DNA of 7,374 nucleotides from Planctomycetota bacterium (GTDB lineage: Bacteria > Planctomycetota > Planctomycetia > Pirellulales > Pirellulaceae), in NCBI GenBank assembly GCA_023417165.1, contig JAEZGD010000392.1, positions 1 to 7,374 on the forward strand, in the 5' to 3' direction. The stretch's first letter is position 1. Each line of letters starts with the position of its first letter. The position numbers were made by a program, and so were the translations under genes. Below, piece after piece: positions 6,223 through 7,374 of this stretch. A model generated the notes under the pieces. The model was not told the DNA's origin. It searched no databases and was given only the letters and a program-made list of their open reading frames with translations.

Positions 6223-6228
6223 ATTGTA
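6223..6228 (-). promoter_or_regulatory. proS: Possible -10 element of the proS promoter
   Basis: On the minus strand TACAAT matches the sigma-70 -10 consensus at 5 of 6 positions and would give a leader of about 30 bases. The hexamer 17 bases upstream (TTCCGC) is a poor -35, so the call rests on the -10 alone. Confidence 0.3.
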
Positions 6229-6296
6229 AGACACCCTGCCGGGATGCGGAATGCGGAGTCTGCGTATGCGTGCAGCAGAGTTGGTGCCCGACCCTC

Positions 6297-6325
6297 TTTT
6301 CAGTTCGGCGACGTGTCCCTACATT
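6297..6325 (+). promoter_or_regulatory. Possible sigma-70-like promoter for the exoribonuclease gene
   Basis: TTTTCA (6297-6302) and TACATT (6320-6325) each match the -35 and -10 consensus at 4 of 6 positions, with a 17-base spacer. Transcription would start near 6332, about 60 bases before the ATG. A weak, purely visual call. Confidence 0.22.
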
Positions 6326-6345
6326 ACTTAATTCCCACCTTATTT

Positions 6346-6364
6346 CGGGAGGCACTGTCTCCCG
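6346..6364 (+). promoter_or_regulatory. Inverted repeat in the leader of the exoribonuclease gene
   Basis: CGGGAG (6346-6351) and CTCCCG (6359-6364) form a perfect 6-bp stem with a 7-base loop, ending 27 bases before the ATG at 6392. It could be an mRNA hairpin or an operator; nothing in the sequence decides between them. Confidence 0.3.
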
Positions 6365-6391
6365 CTCGCTTCCGCTAGTCCCCAGAGCTCA

Positions 6392-7360
6392 ATGGCCCGA
6401 CGCTACATCACGCAACTTGGTGAACGCGAGAATCTCGACGAAGTTTTCCTGGCCTCTGAGAAGCAGTTGCGCACCAATCGCAACGGCAACCTGTACTTGC
6501 AGATCCGCCTTGGCGATAAGACCGGCAGCATCACCGCCATGCTGTGGAACGCCAGCGACAGTGTCTATAGCGCGTTCGATAACGGCGATTACCTGCGCGT
6601 CCGCGGCACCACGCAGTTTCATAATGGCAACCTGCAAGTCATCCTGCAGAAGTTCGAGGTCGTCGATCCCAAGACGGTCGACGAAGCCGATTTCACGACG
6701 CTAGCAGCCGCTGACGTCGATCGCCTGGCGGGTCGATTGCAGCAGCTTCTGCGCGGGATGCGGAATGTTCGTTTGCGCGAACTGGCGGAAGCCTTTTTGA
6801 TCGACGAAGACTTCATGACGCGGTTCGGCAACGCCCCTGCAGGCGTCAAGAATCATCATGCCTACCGCGGCGGCCTGCTCGATCACGTCGTTAGCTTGAT
6901 GGAACTTTGCTCGATCGTCGCGCCGCGCTACAAAGACATCGACAGCGACCTGCTGCTGATGGGCGCTTTTTTGCACGACATGGGCAAGATCGACGAACTG
7001 GTCTACGAGCGCGATCTGGGCTATAGCGACGAAGGCCAACTGATCGGCCATGTGGTGATCGCCGTCGGCATTCTCAACGACAAGATTCGCGAAGCCGAAA
7101 AGTTGAGCGGCGAGGAGTTCCCGCGCGAACTCAAGCTGCGCTTGCAGCACATGATCGTTAGCCACCATGGCGAATACGAATTTGGTTCGCCGAAGCTGCC
7201 CATGACGCTGGAAGCGGTAGCGCTGCACTATCTCGACAATCTCGATGCCAAGATTTTCAGCTTGGGCCAACTGATTCGCGACGATGTGAACACCGATAGC
7301 AACTGGACGCCGTTCCAGGCGAGTTTGCAGCGCAAGCTGTATAAGGGTACGCAGCGATAG
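6392..7360 (+). CDS. yhaM: YhaM-like 3'-5' exoribonuclease (OB-fold plus HD domain)
   Basis: Predicted metal-dependent 3'-5' exonuclease for RNA decay. Length (322) and domain order agree with Bacillus YhaM (about 314). Residues 14-92 form an OB-fold of the tRNA_anti type (YLQIRLGDKTGSITAMLW at 35-52; GDYLRVRG at 65-72), likely binding single-stranded nucleic acid. A helical linker (about 95-150) leads into the HD phosphohydrolase domain (about 152-290). Its candidate metal ligands include H165 in GGLLDH, H195/D196 in FLHDMGK, H220 in GQLIGH, H258/H259 in IVSHHGEYEFGSP and D282 or D285 in LDNLDAK. All core HD residues are present, so activity is expected, though substrate (RNA or DNA) and in vivo role are inferred. 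The Shine-Dalgarno is poor, but the next methionine (M50) would cut into the OB-fold. It is transcribed away from proS and ends 14 bases before the window edge. Confidence 0.88.
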   Translation: MARRYITQLGERENLDEVFLASEKQLRTNRNGNLYLQIRLGDKTGSITAMLWNASDSVYSAFDNGDYLRVRGTTQFHNGNLQVILQKFEVVDPKTVDEADFTTLAAADVDRLAGRLQQLLRGMRNVRLRELAEAFLIDEDFMTRFGNAPAGVKNHHAYRGGLLDHVVSLMELCSIVAPRYKDIDSDLLLMGAFLHDMGKIDELVYERDLGYSDEGQLIGHVVIAVGILNDKIREAEKLSGEEFPRELKLRLQHMIVSHHGEYEFGSPKLPMTLEAVALHYLDNLDAKIFSLGQLIRDDVNTDSNWTPFQASLQRKLYKGTQR

Positions 7361-7374
7361 GCGGTCGAGAGAAA

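Noticed and set aside
6244..6257. Tandem ATGCGGA repeat upstream of proS
   Set aside because: Only two 7-base units, not enough to call a repeat array or an operator.
5272..6378. Long plus-strand open frame (368 codons) opposite proS
   Set aside because: It lies antisense to a prolyl-tRNA synthetase with complete motifs. Its translation is His/Arg/Asp-rich with no recognisable domain, as expected for the antisense frame of a high-GC gene.
6363..6378. CGCTCGCTTCCGCTAG, resembling the hairpin core of the 3'-end elements
   Set aside because: It lacks the closing arm and the GTAGG lead, so no hairpin of that family forms; similarity is superficial.
6240..6767. The 14-base string CGGGATGCGGAATG at 6240-6253 and again at 6754-6767
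   Set aside because: One copy is intergenic and the other is inside the HD-domain gene, with no shared flanks. A single 14-base match in a window of this size and composition is compatible with chance.

Overview
The window reads as ordinary chromosomal DNA of a high-GC bacterium, most likely a planctomycete (Pirellulales-like). This is inferred from the small lipoprotein-like gene at 1982-2254, whose short Pro/Tyr/Asp-rich mature part resembles small secreted proteins I associate with that group. It also fits the mix of short operons, scattered single genes and sparse Shine-Dalgarno sites. No mobile element, tRNA, rRNA or CRISPR array is visible.

Layout. A class I mannose-6-phosphate isomerase (manA, 1-972) opens the window; its start coincides with the window edge. 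An unrecognised 174-residue gene (1197-1721) follows, lower in GC than its neighbours, with a possible attenuator-like leader. Next is a 90-residue predicted lipoprotein (1982-2254). Then comes a tight two-gene unit: an RluB-type pseudouridine synthase with a long charged tail (2404-3678), whose stop overlaps the start of pyrK (3675-4523), the electron-transfer subunit of dihydroorotate dehydrogenase. Convergent to it on the minus strand is a type 3 (archaeal/eukaryal-like) prolyl-tRNA synthetase (proS, 4666-6186). A 205-base divergent promoter region separates proS from a YhaM-like OB-fold/HD 3'-5' exoribonuclease (6392-7360).

The genes are mostly housekeeping: sugar-phosphate isomerisation, rRNA modification, pyrimidine synthesis, tRNA charging and RNA turnover. 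No gene cluster in the window looks like a new multi-gene system.

The most unusual signal lies between the genes. Six short hairpins share a lead close to GTAGG followed by a palindrome. Four of them sit just downstream of manA, the lipoprotein gene, pyrK and proS, each in the transcript orientation. Three share the core CTCGCTCCG-(N)-CGAG while their outer stems differ with pairing preserved. None is followed by a T tract, so they look more like a dispersed REP-like or 3'-end element family than classical intrinsic terminators.
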